Shown here: positions 1 through 8,278 of the stretch, piece after piece
How the letters are laid out: each line of letters starts with the position of its first letter
Numbering within the stretch: the first letter of the stretch is position 1
Virus record (IMG/VR): IMGVR_UViG_3300047668_000765
Coordinates: 1-39,483 of that record
Direction: 5' to 3' (one strand)
Length of the DNA: 39,483 nucleotides
Source of the DNA: a virus
The notes under the pieces: model-generated
What the model was told of the DNA's origin: nothing
Database searches by the model: none
The model's input: only the letters and a program-made list of their open reading frames with translations
Translations under genes and position numbers: made by a program

Positions 1-2
1 TT

Positions 3-1808
3 GAACAAGGTGTGCTTGATTTTGTTCCAGCCCTATCGCATAGCATAATCACAGAGACACCTTCTGGAACAGTAAACACATTAGCGTATAGTACTGCCAG
101 TGGAATTTTTACGTTTAAATCTGCACTTTTAAGTGATATTCTTAGTAGTGCAAATTCAGAGCATACTGTGGTAAATGCCACTCCATCTGGTACTACAACT
201 TCATTATCGTATGATACTACAAATGGGGAATTCACATTAACACCAATAGCACCGATAAATGTAGATTCAAATTCAAGGGCTTCACTAGGTATCAGTAATG
301 TTAATGCCAGAGTGGAAGGTGGGCAACTTGCATATAATTCCGCGAGTGGGATATTTACCTATACTAAAAGTTATCAGTTTAACTTTATCAATAATAGTAC
401 ACCCAGTGGCGCAGGTGCTATAGCATCATCAATTAGTGGTGGAGTGCAAACAGTCACATATACACCAGCAGATATTTTCTCACAACTGAGTATTACAGAC
501 GCCGCACCAATATCTGGAAACAACTCATCATTAACTTTAACGGCTGGTGCGCTTACATATAGACCAGCAGAATATTATCCACCCATATCAATCATAGATA
601 CTCAATCTATACCATCTCATGGCGAAGGAAGTTTAGCATATGATTCTGCAACTGGGGTTTTAACACATCTTAGAGCGGCGACAGTAAATCTTTTAAATTT
701 TAGAGGAACTACAGATTCTGATCTTGCTGAGTTTGGAAAAGTAGGTACAATTAGTTTTGATACTGATTCAAATTATGGAATTGGTACTTTTAAATTAACT
801 CCTGGATATTTTGCTACCAAAATAGATTCGTGTCTGGACACTACTTTAACTATACCACATGCTACGGAAACCATGGGCCAAGTTGCGGCAGCAGTTGTTG
901 CTACGAAACCTTCTGTGATGATGTTGGACAGTAGTGCTGCATTCAAGTTTTCAAATAGGAGAATAAGTTTAGGTGATTTAGTTAATGTGGCAGATAGTGC
1001 TAATGCTGCTCTTGGTTTTGTATTAACAAAAACACATCAAGGGTATGCAGATGCTACACCACACGGTTCTAATTTTGAATTTAAATCATTACCTCCTACA
1101 ATACTATTAACAGATTTAAGTGTTGGAGCATTAACGACACCTGATGATATTATAGGTAATATAGTATATGATAATACAAATGGGACTTTTTCATTTAAAC
1201 CACCCCAATCTTTTGCTAAATTTGCTGGTGGGGATGGTGGTTTAGCAACGCCATCTGCGTTAAGTGAAACTTTAACTTTAACTGCCGATACTACTAGTGG
1301 ATTATTAATAAATGCGTCTGGAAGTACAATAACAATTGATGCTTCAAGTGTAGGTGGATTTTCTGTTGATAATAACTCAAATAATAGAATTGTTACTGCA
1401 ACTGGTACTGGTGGTAACGCTGAAGAAAATGCTACCTTTGATGGTTCAACATTAGCGATTACTGGTGCAATCACCGCGACTGGAAATATTAGTGCAGAAG
1501 GGAATGTTATTGCTGCTGCATCATCAGATTTAAGACTTAAAGAAAATTTACAAAAAATTGATAATGCTCTTGAAAAAGTTAGCAGATTAAATGGTTATAC
1601 TTTTACTTGGAATGAAAAGGCAGATAAAATATTTTCGTCTAAGAATGATGTAGGTGTTGTAGCACAGGAAGTTGAAGAGGTTCTACCAGAGATTGTTATA
1701 GATAGAGTAGATGGTTATAAGGCCGTTTATTATGAAAAACTCGTTCCTTTATTGATTGAATCAATCAAAGAGTTAAAGGAGAGAATTGAAGAACTGGAGA
1801 AAAGATAA
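3..1808 (+). CDS. Tail fibre protein with C-terminal S74 intramolecular chaperone (5' end outside window)
   Basis: The reading frame is open to the left edge (codons for E-Q-G precede the GTG at 12), so the true start lies outside the window. The body is built of loosely repeated beta-type units with the pattern G-x-L-x-Y-[DN]-x-x-[ST]-G-x-[FL]-[ST], for example TLAYSTASGIFTF, SLSYDTTNGEFTL, QLAYNSASGIFTY, SLAYDSATGVLTH and NIVYDNTNGTFSF. The last about 95 residues, starting at SSDLRLKENL, match the peptidase S74 / endosialidase-type chaperone (SDxRLKxN, then GVVAQEVEEVLPE, then a terminal coiled coil). In that family the domain drives trimer folding and cuts itself off just before the Ser-Asp. 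Likely a distal or side tail fibre involved in host contact. It overlaps the next start by one base (TAATG). Confidence 0.85.
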   Translation, partial: EQGVLDFVPALSHSIITETPSGTVNTLAYSTASGIFTFKSALLSDILSSANSEHTVVNATPSGTTTSLSYDTTNGEFTLTPIAPINVDSNSRASLGISNVNARVEGGQLAYNSASGIFTYTKSYQFNFINNSTPSGAGAIASSISGGVQTVTYTPADIFSQLSITDAAPISGNNSSLTLTAGALTYRPAEYYPPISIIDTQSIPSHGEGSLAYDSATGVLTHLRAATVNLLNFRGTTDSDLAEFGKVGTISFDTDSNYGIGTFKLTPGYFATKIDSCLDTTLTIPHATETMGQVAAAVVATKPSVMMLDSSAAFKFSNRRISLGDLVNVADSANAALGFVLTKTHQGYADATPHGSNFEFKSLPPTILLTDLSVGALTTPDDIIGNIVYDNTNGTFSFKPPQSFAKFAGGDGGLATPSALSETLTLTADTTSGLLINASGSTITIDASSVGGFSVDNNSNNRIVTATGTGGNAEENATFDGSTLAITGAITATGNISAEGNVIAAASSDLRLKENLQKIDNALEKVSRLNGYTFTWNEKADKIFSSKNDVGVVAQEVEEVLPEIVIDRVDGYKAVYYEKLVPLLIESIKELKERIEELEKR

Positions 1809-3523
1809 TGGCTAGGTTAAGATTTGTGGATCACTTTGATTCAGATGATCCAGGACTAAGTTTAGACTCTATAGATGAAGTTTTTCCTTCTGGTAGTTCA
1901 GTAAATCATACTTTAACAGATTATTATAGAGGTGGAAGTTATGTTCCAGCAAATGAATCTACTCTTATACCCACATCAGGTGTGATAAAAATATTAGATT
2001 TTCAAGGGTCTGGAGAAGGTGGTCCAATAAATGTTCCTAAACCTTGGTATGGTGCAATTCTTACAGGTGGGCAATCCAGCAAGACCCATAGTTTCGCACC
2101 ACCAGCACATCTTGCAGGAAAACATTTTGGATGCGTTATTGTAGGTGCTGGCGGTGGCGCAGGTGGATCACCAGGTGCTGGCGGTGGCGGTGGTAGTGTT
2201 GTTTATATTCCTAAAGGAATACCTTTTCACGCAGGAGATGAGTGGCAATTTAGAATGGGCAGAGGCGGGGGTGGTGGAAGTACAAGTGACGGGGGTGATG
2301 GTGGCACAACCTTTTTCTCAATTAAAAAAAGTGGATGGAGTTCATATTATGACTATATCGCCGCAGGAGGTGGCAGTGGGGGTGAAACTGGTCAAGCCAG
2401 TGTTGGCTTTGGGGCAACTAATGCGGATGGTGGTGATCGTGGTCGCCCTTGGTTCTGGCATGCTGACAAAGATACTAATAATCTTCCTGCGTATTCAGCG
2501 AGACAACAGATTGACCAAGGCTCTTACTCAGATACTGGTAGTTATAGTAACCCAATTTTTAATCCTTTAGGTTATCCTCGTTCTGATGGACCAGCGGATT
2601 CTAATACAACTGGAAATAATATACAAGCATCATATGGGGGAGAAGGTGGTGATGTAAGTATAACTACTGGTCTTGCTTATGGTGGCGGCGGGGGTGGGGT
2701 TGGTGGATTCGATTTTGTTTATGGGGCATGGGACTCTAGTACAACAAACATTATGCCTAGAGGTGGGAATGGAGGCTACGGTTATGGGGTATCTAGTGTT
2801 CTTGCGGCAGGTGGTGGAGGTGGGCGAGGCCCAGTAGTAGCAGCAACTAGTACACAAGGAACTAATTTTCAAAGAAATTCTGGTGGGGGGATTTTTGACT
2901 CTTCTTATGATATAAATTCAAAATATGAGATACAATTTTTTCCAACTCCAAAAACAGGTTTTCATGATGCACAAGGTCTTAGTGTTTTAGATACTGTTGG
3001 TGGTTCTTATCCACCACCAACTACAGGAAATACTGCCCCACAAACAAATATTTTTGTAGGCAATTCATCCTCAAAAAATGAAAGAAGTTTCTATTTCAAA
3101 CCTACAAATACAAATCGGAGTGATACTTCTAAGTCAGGTGGACATGTCAGTTCATCATCAAATGGTGGTTATGGTGTTTATGGTGGAAAAAATGGAAATA
3201 CTATTGCGACTAGACACACCAGCGATGTGAGTAACCCATTTGGTACTTCATATGATGAAACAACTGGAAGAATATATAGACCTAAGAATTGGGGTGGTGG
3301 TGGGGGTGCTGCTAGTAGATTTACATCAACAGTTTCAGGCGGTAGTTATGGTAATTTGAATGGGAACCATGGGTATGGGGTCAGCGGTGGTCCTGGAATT
3401 GTTATTATATTTGGACCGACACCATCACTAGATAGTGATTTTTTAACAACAGAAGGTGGTGAATTTATAATTCCTCATATATTCCCTTCAGCAGATGGAT
3501 TTTATAATGATTCTTGGTCATAA
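1808..3523 (+). CDS. Glycine-rich tail adhesin-like protein
   Basis: A 571-residue protein with many polyglycine tracts (VGAGGGAGGSPGAGGGGG near residue 115, later GGGGG runs around 290, 335 and 495) separated by Ser/Thr/Tyr-rich segments. It ends in a GGPGIVIIFGP-like strand, typical of glycine-rich phage tail-tip proteins. The start overlaps the stop of the tail fibre gene by one base, so the two are probably translationally coupled. Position after the fibre gene recalls the gp37-gp38 arrangement of T-even phages, where gp38 is a glycine-rich adhesin at the fibre tip. Homology to gp38 itself cannot be claimed from sequence reading; adhesin function is inference from composition and context. 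Confidence 0.65.
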   Translation: MARLRFVDHFDSDDPGLSLDSIDEVFPSGSSVNHTLTDYYRGGSYVPANESTLIPTSGVIKILDFQGSGEGGPINVPKPWYGAILTGGQSSKTHSFAPPAHLAGKHFGCVIVGAGGGAGGSPGAGGGGGSVVYIPKGIPFHAGDEWQFRMGRGGGGGSTSDGGDGGTTFFSIKKSGWSSYYDYIAAGGGSGGETGQASVGFGATNADGGDRGRPWFWHADKDTNNLPAYSARQQIDQGSYSDTGSYSNPIFNPLGYPRSDGPADSNTTGNNIQASYGGEGGDVSITTGLAYGGGGGGVGGFDFVYGAWDSSTTNIMPRGGNGGYGYGVSSVLAAGGGGGRGPVVAATSTQGTNFQRNSGGGIFDSSYDINSKYEIQFFPTPKTGFHDAQGLSVLDTVGGSYPPPTTGNTAPQTNIFVGNSSSKNERSFYFKPTNTNRSDTSKSGGHVSSSSNGGYGVYGGKNGNTIATRHTSDVSNPFGTSYDETTGRIYRPKNWGGGGGAASRFTSTVSGGSYGNLNGNHGYGVSGGPGIVIIFGPTPSLDSDFLTTEGGEFIIPHIFPSADGFYNDSWS

Positions 3524-3550
3524 CAATGCTAATTTGAAAAAACTATTTTG

Positions 3551-3558
3551 TATAAATA
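3551..3558 (+). promoter_or_regulatory. T4-type late promoter octamer
   Basis: Exact TATAAATA 32 bases before the start of the gp67-like gene, followed by a good ribosome binding site (AAGGAGAT). TATAAATA is the T4 late promoter -10 element read by gp55 with the gp45 clamp, both encoded here. Confidence 0.7.
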
Positions 3559-3582
3559 ACAGTATAATAAGGAGATATTGAA

Positions 3583-3855
3583 ATGGAAGATGACAATTTT
3601 GAAGTAGAAAATGAAACTATTGATACTATGGAAGATGAAGATATTAATAGGGATTTTGAAGCAGAGGTAGAAGATGAGGATTTTGAAGTAGAAAATGAAA
3701 CTGGTAATATGATTGATGCTATCTATGATGGTAACCTCAGAGTTGCTGGTGAAGTTTTTAGTGACATGCTTGGGGATAAAATCAAATCTGCTTTGGATGT
3801 AGAGAGAATTTCCATGGGACAAAAAATGTTCGCAAATGCATCATCTGAAGAATAA
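3583..3855 (+). CDS. 67: Prohead core protein, gp67 (PIP)-like
   Basis: A 90-residue, very acidic protein directly before the prohead protease, where T4 keeps gene 67. The C-terminal half (IDAIYDGNLRVAGEVF, then DVERISMGQKMF) aligns by eye with the start of T4 gp67 (LIEAIKSNDLVAARKLF, then a basic/hydrophobic helix). T4 gp67 carries its acidic stretch at the C-terminus; here an acidic stretch sits at the N-terminus and contains a duplicated FEVENET unit (residues about 6-12 and 34-40). gp67 is a core component of the T4 prohead that is later cut by gp21. A late promoter and a strong RBS precede it. The assignment rests on position plus the short helix match. Confidence 0.6.
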   Translation: MEDDNFEVENETIDTMEDEDINRDFEAEVEDEDFEVENETGNMIDAIYDGNLRVAGEVFSDMLGDKIKSALDVERISMGQKMFANASSEE

Positions 3856-3860
3856 ATTTA

Positions 3861-3868
3861 TATAAATA
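3861..3868 (+). promoter_or_regulatory. T4-type late promoter octamer
   Basis: TATAAATA 43 bases before the 64-residue gene at 3904, in the short gap after the gp67-like gene. It would drive the small core gene, protease, scaffold and capsid genes. Confidence 0.65.
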
Positions 3869-3903
3869 CACTATAGATTAATAAAAAAAAGAGTTACAAT
3901 TTA

Positions 3904-4098
3904 ATGAAAACTTTTAAAGAATTAAAAGAAAACCTACTAATTGAAAAATCTATGAAAATAGGTGATGCAAAGGTTGATATTAAAAAAGTAGGAAAAGAAT
4001 TTAAAGTTGAGATTGATGGTGAGCATCTGGACAATTATGGTTCAGAAAAAGAAGCGATCACCATGGCAAAAGAATTCATTAAGCAATATAAAGGATAA
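3904..4098 (+). CDS. Small prohead protein with capsid-targeting-like N-terminus
   Basis: A 64-residue, lysine-rich protein between the gp67-like gene and the protease. It starts MKTFKELKENLLIEKS, which resembles the N-terminal targeting peptides of T4 internal proteins (MKTYQEF-type, hydrophobic then Glu, cut by gp21). The rest (DAKVDIKKVGKEFKVEIDGEHL, with an alternating strand pattern, then a helix KEAITMAKEFIKQY) looks like a small alpha/beta domain. T4 has gene 68 at this place, but similarity to gp68 is not evident. Probably a minor core or internal head protein, expressed from the late promoter at 3861; exact role unknown. Confidence 0.6.
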   Translation: MKTFKELKENLLIEKSMKIGDAKVDIKKVGKEFKVEIDGEHLDNYGSEKEAITMAKEFIKQYKG

Positions 4099-4101
4099 GA
4101 C

Positions 4102-4752
4102 ATGAAACTAATTGCTGAGTACTGTGACGGTGCATTAGATTTAATCACTGAAGCAAAGGAAAATGGTGAAAAGTCTTATCAAATAGAAGGCGTTTTTGCA
4201 CAAGCAGAAGCGAAGAATAGAAATGGTCGTATGTATCCAAAGCCTATTATGGAAAATGCGATCAACAAATATGTAAAAGAACAAGTTAAAACTGGACGCG
4301 CTGTAGGTGAGTTAAATCATCCAGACGGTCCAACTGTTAACTTGGATAAGGTATCCCATCGTATTACGGAACTCAAGTTTGAGGGAAATGATGTGATGGG
4401 TAAAGCACTTATATTAGATACTCCAATGGGTAAAGTTGTAAAAGGTTTACTTGATGGTGGGTGTCAACTAGGTGTTTCGACTCGTGGTATGGGAAGTCTT
4501 GAGAAACGTAATGGAATAATGGAGGTTAAGGATGATTTTATTCTTAACACCGTTGACATTGTTCAAGACCCAAGCGCACCTAACGCTTTTGTTAATGGTA
4601 TAATGGAAGGTGTAGACTGGGTATGGGATAATGGAATGATTAAACCTCAAGAAATTGAAAAAATAGAGACTGAAATAAAAAGAACTCCATCAAAAGGTTT
4701 GCAAGAAGCGCAAATTCGTGGGTTTGAAAATTTCCTCTCGTTGCTGAAATAA
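4102..4752 (+). CDS. 21: Prohead core protease gp21
   Basis: A 216-residue serine protease of the T4 gp21 family (herpesvirus-assemblin-like fold). Visible landmarks are AKNRNGRMYPKPI near residue 37, GELNHPDGP with candidate catalytic His73, the GVSTRG motif with Ser126, and DIVQDPSAP with Asp152 or Asp156. It cleaves scaffold, core proteins and the capsid N-terminus after Glu during head maturation. It is followed by the scaffold and capsid genes exactly as in T4. The predicted capsid cut site (QLTE/A) and the internal-protein-like leaders of other genes here fit its specificity. Confidence 0.93.
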   Translation: MKLIAEYCDGALDLITEAKENGEKSYQIEGVFAQAEAKNRNGRMYPKPIMENAINKYVKEQVKTGRAVGELNHPDGPTVNLDKVSHRITELKFEGNDVMGKALILDTPMGKVVKGLLDGGCQLGVSTRGMGSLEKRNGIMEVKDDFILNTVDIVQDPSAPNAFVNGIMEGVDWVWDNGMIKPQEIEKIETEIKRTPSKGLQEAQIRGFENFLSLLK

Positions 4753-4765
4753 AAAGGAGTCAAGT

Positions 4766-5848
4766 ATGACTGATCAAACACAAGAACAGGAACTTGAGGT
4801 CCATGATGACAACGAAATTGTGGAATCTCACGAAGAAGTAACTGAAGCATCACTTTCAGATGATCCAGAAGGTGCAGAAGATAATTCTGTACAATCTGTT
4901 CAGAAAGCGGCTCAAGTTACTAAAAAAGCATCCCCACCTAAAACTAAGGCGGGTATGGTTAATGCTATGACTGATAAAATGAATGGTATGAAAACCAAGA
5001 CTGAAATCAAGGCAGCATATGAAAAAATGATGGGTGAAGAAATTGAAGTAGACATGGAAGAAGAAACAATGGTAGAAGATACTTCTACTGCTGATTTGGA
5101 AGTCCTTATTTCTACTGATGAATCTCTATCAGAAGACTTTAAAGCAAAAGCAAGTACAATTTTTGAGGCAGCACTTACTACAAGAGTTGCAACTAGAGTT
5201 CAAGAATTGGATGAGGCATTTGGTGAAAAAGTCACATCTCTGGAAGAGCAATACGCTACAGAGACTGAGGAAGCAATCAATGAAGCAAAGGGTGACCTTG
5301 TAGACAAGATTGATTCTTATTTAAACTACGTTGTTGAACAATGGATGGAAGAAAACCGTATTGCTGTAGAGCAAGGTATTCGCACGGAAATCGCTGAAGG
5401 CTTCATGGGTAAGTTGAAAGACTTGTTTACTGAATCTTACATTGAAGTTCCAGAAACCAAAGTTGACTTAGTAGACCAACTCGCTGAAGAAGTTCTAGAA
5501 TTAGAAGAACTTTTGAATAAGCAAACCCAAACCAATGTTGATATGAACGAAACAATTTCTAATCTGAAGCGTTCTGCTATTATTGTAGAAGCATCATATG
5601 ATCTTGCTAGTACTGAAGCATCAAAATTGGAAAAACTGGTTGAAGGCGTAGAATTTGAAAATGAAGATAATTTCAAATTTAAAGTTGACACCATCAAAGA
5701 GTCTTACTTCAATGGTAAACCAGCAGTTTCACCTGCCGCTATCGTAGAAGAAACACTTACAGAAGAAACCCAAGAAGATACGGATACAGATGTAAACGTA
5801 TCGGATAGCATGGCTAAGTATGTCGCTGCTATTAAAGCAAGTAATTAA
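4766..5848 (+). CDS. 22: Prohead scaffold protein gp22
   Basis: A 360-residue, strongly acidic, helix-forming protein between the protease and the major capsid protein, the T4 gene 22 position. The N-terminal about 90 residues are acidic and low-complexity; from about 110 to 290 the sequence is mostly long coiled-coil helices (for example LVDQLAEEVLELEELLNK). The C-terminus (DSMAKYVAAIKAS) resembles the conserved tail of marine T4-like scaffold proteins. It is longer than T4 gp22 (269 residues) mainly because of the acidic N-terminal part. It forms the prohead core and is degraded by gp21. RBS AAGGAG lies just upstream. Confidence 0.85.
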   Translation: MTDQTQEQELEVHDDNEIVESHEEVTEASLSDDPEGAEDNSVQSVQKAAQVTKKASPPKTKAGMVNAMTDKMNGMKTKTEIKAAYEKMMGEEIEVDMEEETMVEDTSTADLEVLISTDESLSEDFKAKASTIFEAALTTRVATRVQELDEAFGEKVTSLEEQYATETEEAINEAKGDLVDKIDSYLNYVVEQWMEENRIAVEQGIRTEIAEGFMGKLKDLFTESYIEVPETKVDLVDQLAEEVLELEELLNKQTQTNVDMNETISNLKRSAIIVEASYDLASTEASKLEKLVEGVEFENEDNFKFKVDTIKESYFNGKPAVSPAAIVEETLTEETQEDTDTDVNVSDSMAKYVAAIKASN

Positions 5849-5860
5849 GGAGTATCCATC

Positions 5861-7210
5861 ATGGAAATGAATTACAATCAACTAATTGAAAAGTGGGCCC
5901 CGGTTCTCAATGAAGAATCTGCTGGTTCCATCCAAGATAAGCACCGCAAAGCAGTTACTGCTGTTGTGCTTGAAAACCAAGAAATTGCTTTGCGTGAGCA
6001 AGCAACACAACAAGGTGGTTTCGGTCAACTGACAGAAGCAGCACCAGCAAACAATACTGGTAATGTTGCTAACTGGAACCCTGTACTTATTTCGCTGGTT
6101 CGCCGCGCAATGCCAAACATGATGGCATATGACGTATGTGGTGTTCAGCCAATGACAGGTCCAACTGGTCTGATTTTCGCAATGAAATCAACCTATGAAA
6201 CAACTCGCGGTGGCGCAACTGCTGACAATGAAGCACTCTTTGGCGAAGCGGTTACCGCTTTCTCTGGCGATTCTGCTGCAAGCATGGTAGACGATGGTTC
6301 TGGTCTTTCTGGCGTAACAGATACTAACACTGACTCAACTATTAACGATCAGCGTAATGATCCTGCTGTTGGTACAAGTGGAATGACTCTCGCCAATGGC
6401 GAACTTCTGGGTACATCTGGTGCAAGTGCATTTGCTGAAATGGGTTTCACCATTGAAAAAGCAACCGTATCTGCCAAAACACGCGCATTGAAAGCAGAAT
6501 ATTCGCTTGAACTCGCACAGGATTTGAAAGCAATTCACGGTCTGGACGCTGAAAGCGAACTCGCCAACATTCTTTCAACTGAAATCCTTGCGGAAATCAA
6601 CCGTGAAGTAATTCGTACCATTAACTCACAAGCAAAAACTGGTGCATCCACTGGTAACACCTTGTTGAATGGTATTTTTGATCTTCAAACAGATGCTGAT
6701 GGTCGTTGGAGCGTTGAGAAGTTTAAAGGTCTCATGGTTCAAATTGAGCGTGAAGCCAATAACATTGCCAAAGAAACTCGTAGAGGTCGCGGTAACTTCA
6801 TCATCACATCTAGTGATGTTGCATCGTGCTTGGCAGCAACTGGTATGTTGGATTATGCTCCAGCAATGTCAACCAACTTGAATGTTGATGACACTGGTAA
6901 TACATTTGCTGGTGTTCTTAACGGACGCACAAAAGTATATGTTGACCCATATGCCACTATTGACTACATTACTGTAGGTTATAAGGGTACAAATGCATAT
7001 GATGCTGGTATCTTCTATTGCCCATATGTACCTCTGACCATGGTTCGCGCCGTTGGTGAGAATGATTTCCAGCCAAAAATCGGTTTCAAAACCCGTTACG
7101 GTATGGTATCAAACCCATTTGTCGGTGGCACACCAGCAAACGGTCTTGCTACAAAGCAAACAAACCAGTACTACAGAATCTTCAGAGTGGACAACATTCT
7201 GGGTGCATAA
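5861..7210 (+). CDS. 23: Major capsid protein gp23
   Basis: A 449-residue protein matching T4 gp23 throughout: N-terminal LIEKWAPVLNEE, VRRAMPNMMAYDVCGVQPM near residue 80, EMGFTIEKATVSAKTRALKA, YSLELAQDLKAIHG, ILAEINREV and a C-terminal GFKTRYGMVSNPF. A gp21 cleavage site is predicted at QLTE59/A60, equivalent to the T4 site after Glu65. Preceded by an AAGGAG RBS and followed by two hairpins ending transcription. Base composition is slightly more GC-rich than the neighbours, as expected for a highly expressed gene. Confidence 0.97.
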   Translation: MEMNYNQLIEKWAPVLNEESAGSIQDKHRKAVTAVVLENQEIALREQATQQGGFGQLTEAAPANNTGNVANWNPVLISLVRRAMPNMMAYDVCGVQPMTGPTGLIFAMKSTYETTRGGATADNEALFGEAVTAFSGDSAASMVDDGSGLSGVTDTNTDSTINDQRNDPAVGTSGMTLANGELLGTSGASAFAEMGFTIEKATVSAKTRALKAEYSLELAQDLKAIHGLDAESELANILSTEILAEINREVIRTINSQAKTGASTGNTLLNGIFDLQTDADGRWSVEKFKGLMVQIEREANNIAKETRRGRGNFIITSSDVASCLAATGMLDYAPAMSTNLNVDDTGNTFAGVLNGRTKVYVDPYATIDYITVGYKGTNAYDAGIFYCPYVPLTMVRAVGENDFQPKIGFKTRYGMVSNPFVGGTPANGLATKQTNQYYRIFRVDNILGA

Positions 7211-7218
7211 TATTGCAC

Positions 7219-7252
7219 AAAAGGGGCGAAACAACTAATGATTTCGCCCTTT
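7219..7252 (+). terminator. Hairpin after the capsid gene
   Basis: AAAGGGGCGAAA pairs with TTTCGCCCTTT across a 10-base loop, with one bulged G, starting 9 bases after the gp23 stop. It is not followed by a long T run; it may act with the stronger hairpin just downstream or protect the 3' end of the capsid mRNA. Confidence 0.5.
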
Positions 7253-7263
7253 ATAAAACTTTT

Positions 7264-7291
7264 AAAACAGTGCTTCGGCACTGTTTTTTTT
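7264..7291. terminator. Bidirectional Rho-independent terminator
   Basis: A perfect 10-base stem (AAAACAGTGC / GCACTGTTTT) with a TTCG tetraloop, with T runs on one side and A runs on the other. It lies between the convergent gp23 and minus-strand genes and can serve both strands. Confidence 0.9.
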
Positions 7292-7298
7292 ATGATGA

Positions 7299-7637
7299 TT
7301 AGGAAGAAAATCCTACCTTGACAGTTTTTCCAGTATTAGGAGAAACATTCAAAGCCATTTCCTTTTGAAAATCACGATAGTCTTTATCATCATCTTCCAT
7401 ACTCTCTAACCATTCATCAACATTTGTATTTGAAGAAGGATACTCTTTCCAACCCAAAGTGTTTTCACAAAATGCCGCCATTACAAAAGCAACAGCATCT
7501 TGCTCACGTTCAACGTCAGAAACAATGTAGGTATTTCCACCTTTGAACTTCCAATAGGCATTTCCACTTGAGAATTTTCCATCCTCTTCATGTGAGCCAT
7601 AATTTTCCAGAACTTGTGTGTGAACTACAAAAGTCAT
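7299..7637 (-). CDS. Hypothetical protein, sole minus-strand gene
   Basis: A 112-residue soluble protein that I cannot assign to a named family. It begins MTFVVHTQVLENYGSHEEDG, has a predicted beta-rich first half (YWKFKGGNTYIVSDV) and an acidic second half with WLESMEDDDKDYRDFQKEM. It has a clear RBS (AGAGAGAA before the ATG, read on the minus strand) and its own host-type promoter at 7665-7697. It ends at a shared bidirectional terminator. The opposite orientation and host-type promoter suggest early or constitutive expression inside the late head region. Confidence 0.75.
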   Translation of the reverse strand: MTFVVHTQVLENYGSHEEDGKFSSGNAYWKFKGGNTYIVSDVEREQDAVAFVMAAFCENTLGWKEYPSSNTNVDEWLESMEDDDKDYRDFQKEMALNVSPNTGKTVKVGFSS

Positions 7638-7664
7638 ATGATTCTCTCTTTCTCTTTGATTACA

Positions 7665-7697
7665 AGTATAATTACCATAAGTTTATGGATATGTCAA
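7665..7697 (-). promoter_or_regulatory. Host-type promoter for the minus-strand gene
   Basis: Read on the minus strand: a perfect TTGACA (7692-7697), a 17-base spacer and TAATTA (7669-7674); an overlapping TATACT (7665-7670) would give a 21-base spacer. The spacer contains an inverted repeat CCATAA-AC-TTATGG (7675-7688). Confidence 0.65.
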
Positions 7698-7698
7698 G

Positions 7699-7706
7699 TA
7701 TAAATA
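7699..7706 (+). promoter_or_regulatory. T4-type late promoter octamer
   Basis: TATAAATA 41 bases before the tail-tube-like gene. It is followed by three near-identical 10-base units (consensus ATATAAtcGG) running up to the start codon. Confidence 0.7.
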
Positions 7707-7739
7707 CAGATATAAACGGATATAATTGGATATAATCGG

Positions 7740-8243
7740 ATGGCAACAGTTACCACAAATATGAACTATCTTCAGCCTACTAATTTTAAGGTAGTTATAA
7801 ATCACAAAACTTTTGGGAATCTTGAGTTTTTTGCTCAAAGGATTATCCATCCAGGAGTAAGTGTTCAGGCAGCAAATGTTCCATACAAAAGAATTTCAAG
7901 CATTTCAATTCCCGGTGATACGCTTACTTTTGAAGACTTGGCAATGGATATTTTAGTTGATGAAAATATGCAAACTTATATTGAAGTTTTTAACTTATTG
8001 AGTTCTTTGGTTGAAACCAAATATAAATCACCTATTACTAAAGCAGTAACTGCCAGTATAACACAAGAATTAGACATAACTTTAACCATAACTAGTAGTC
8101 ACAATAATGTTGTGAGAACAATTAGATATATTGATTGTGTTCCCACTAGCATTGGTACAGTTTTGATGGAAGCGACTTCTGAAACATCTCCTGTAATTAC
8201 CTTTCCAGTAAACTTTAAGATCGGATATTACGAGATAAAATAG
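7740..8243 (+). CDS. Tail-tube-like virion protein
   Basis: A 167-residue protein starting MATVTTNMNYLQPTNFKVVINHKTFGNLEFF, followed by HPGVSVQAANVPYKR and LTFEDLAMDILVDENMQTYIEVFNLL. This strand pattern (GDTLTFEDLAMDILVDE, central acidic helix) is the pattern of gp19 tail tube and gp54 tube-initiator proteins of T4-like phages, and small marine paralogues are found near gp23. A late promoter precedes it, consistent with a structural role. It is shorter than a standard gp19 (about 160-200 residues) but within range; whether it is the tube itself or a baseplate/tube-cap paralogue cannot be decided here. No SD-like sequence is evident; the start was chosen by family-like N-terminus. Confidence 0.6.
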   Translation: MATVTTNMNYLQPTNFKVVINHKTFGNLEFFAQRIIHPGVSVQAANVPYKRISSISIPGDTLTFEDLAMDILVDENMQTYIEVFNLLSSLVETKYKSPITKAVTASITQELDITLTITSSHNNVVRTIRYIDCVPTSIGTVLMEATSETSPVITFPVNFKIGYYEIK

Positions 8244-8278
8244 ACCTATATATTGTTAATACATTATGGAGAATATGA

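Noticed and set aside
2145-2570. Open frame within the glycine-rich gene
   Set aside because: Frame-shifted reading of GGT repeats giving Val/Leu runs; no start signals.
3529-3822. Minus-strand open frame opposite the gp67-like gene
   Set aside because: Low-complexity Phe/Ile-rich translation of acidic coding DNA; the + strand gene has a late promoter and RBS.
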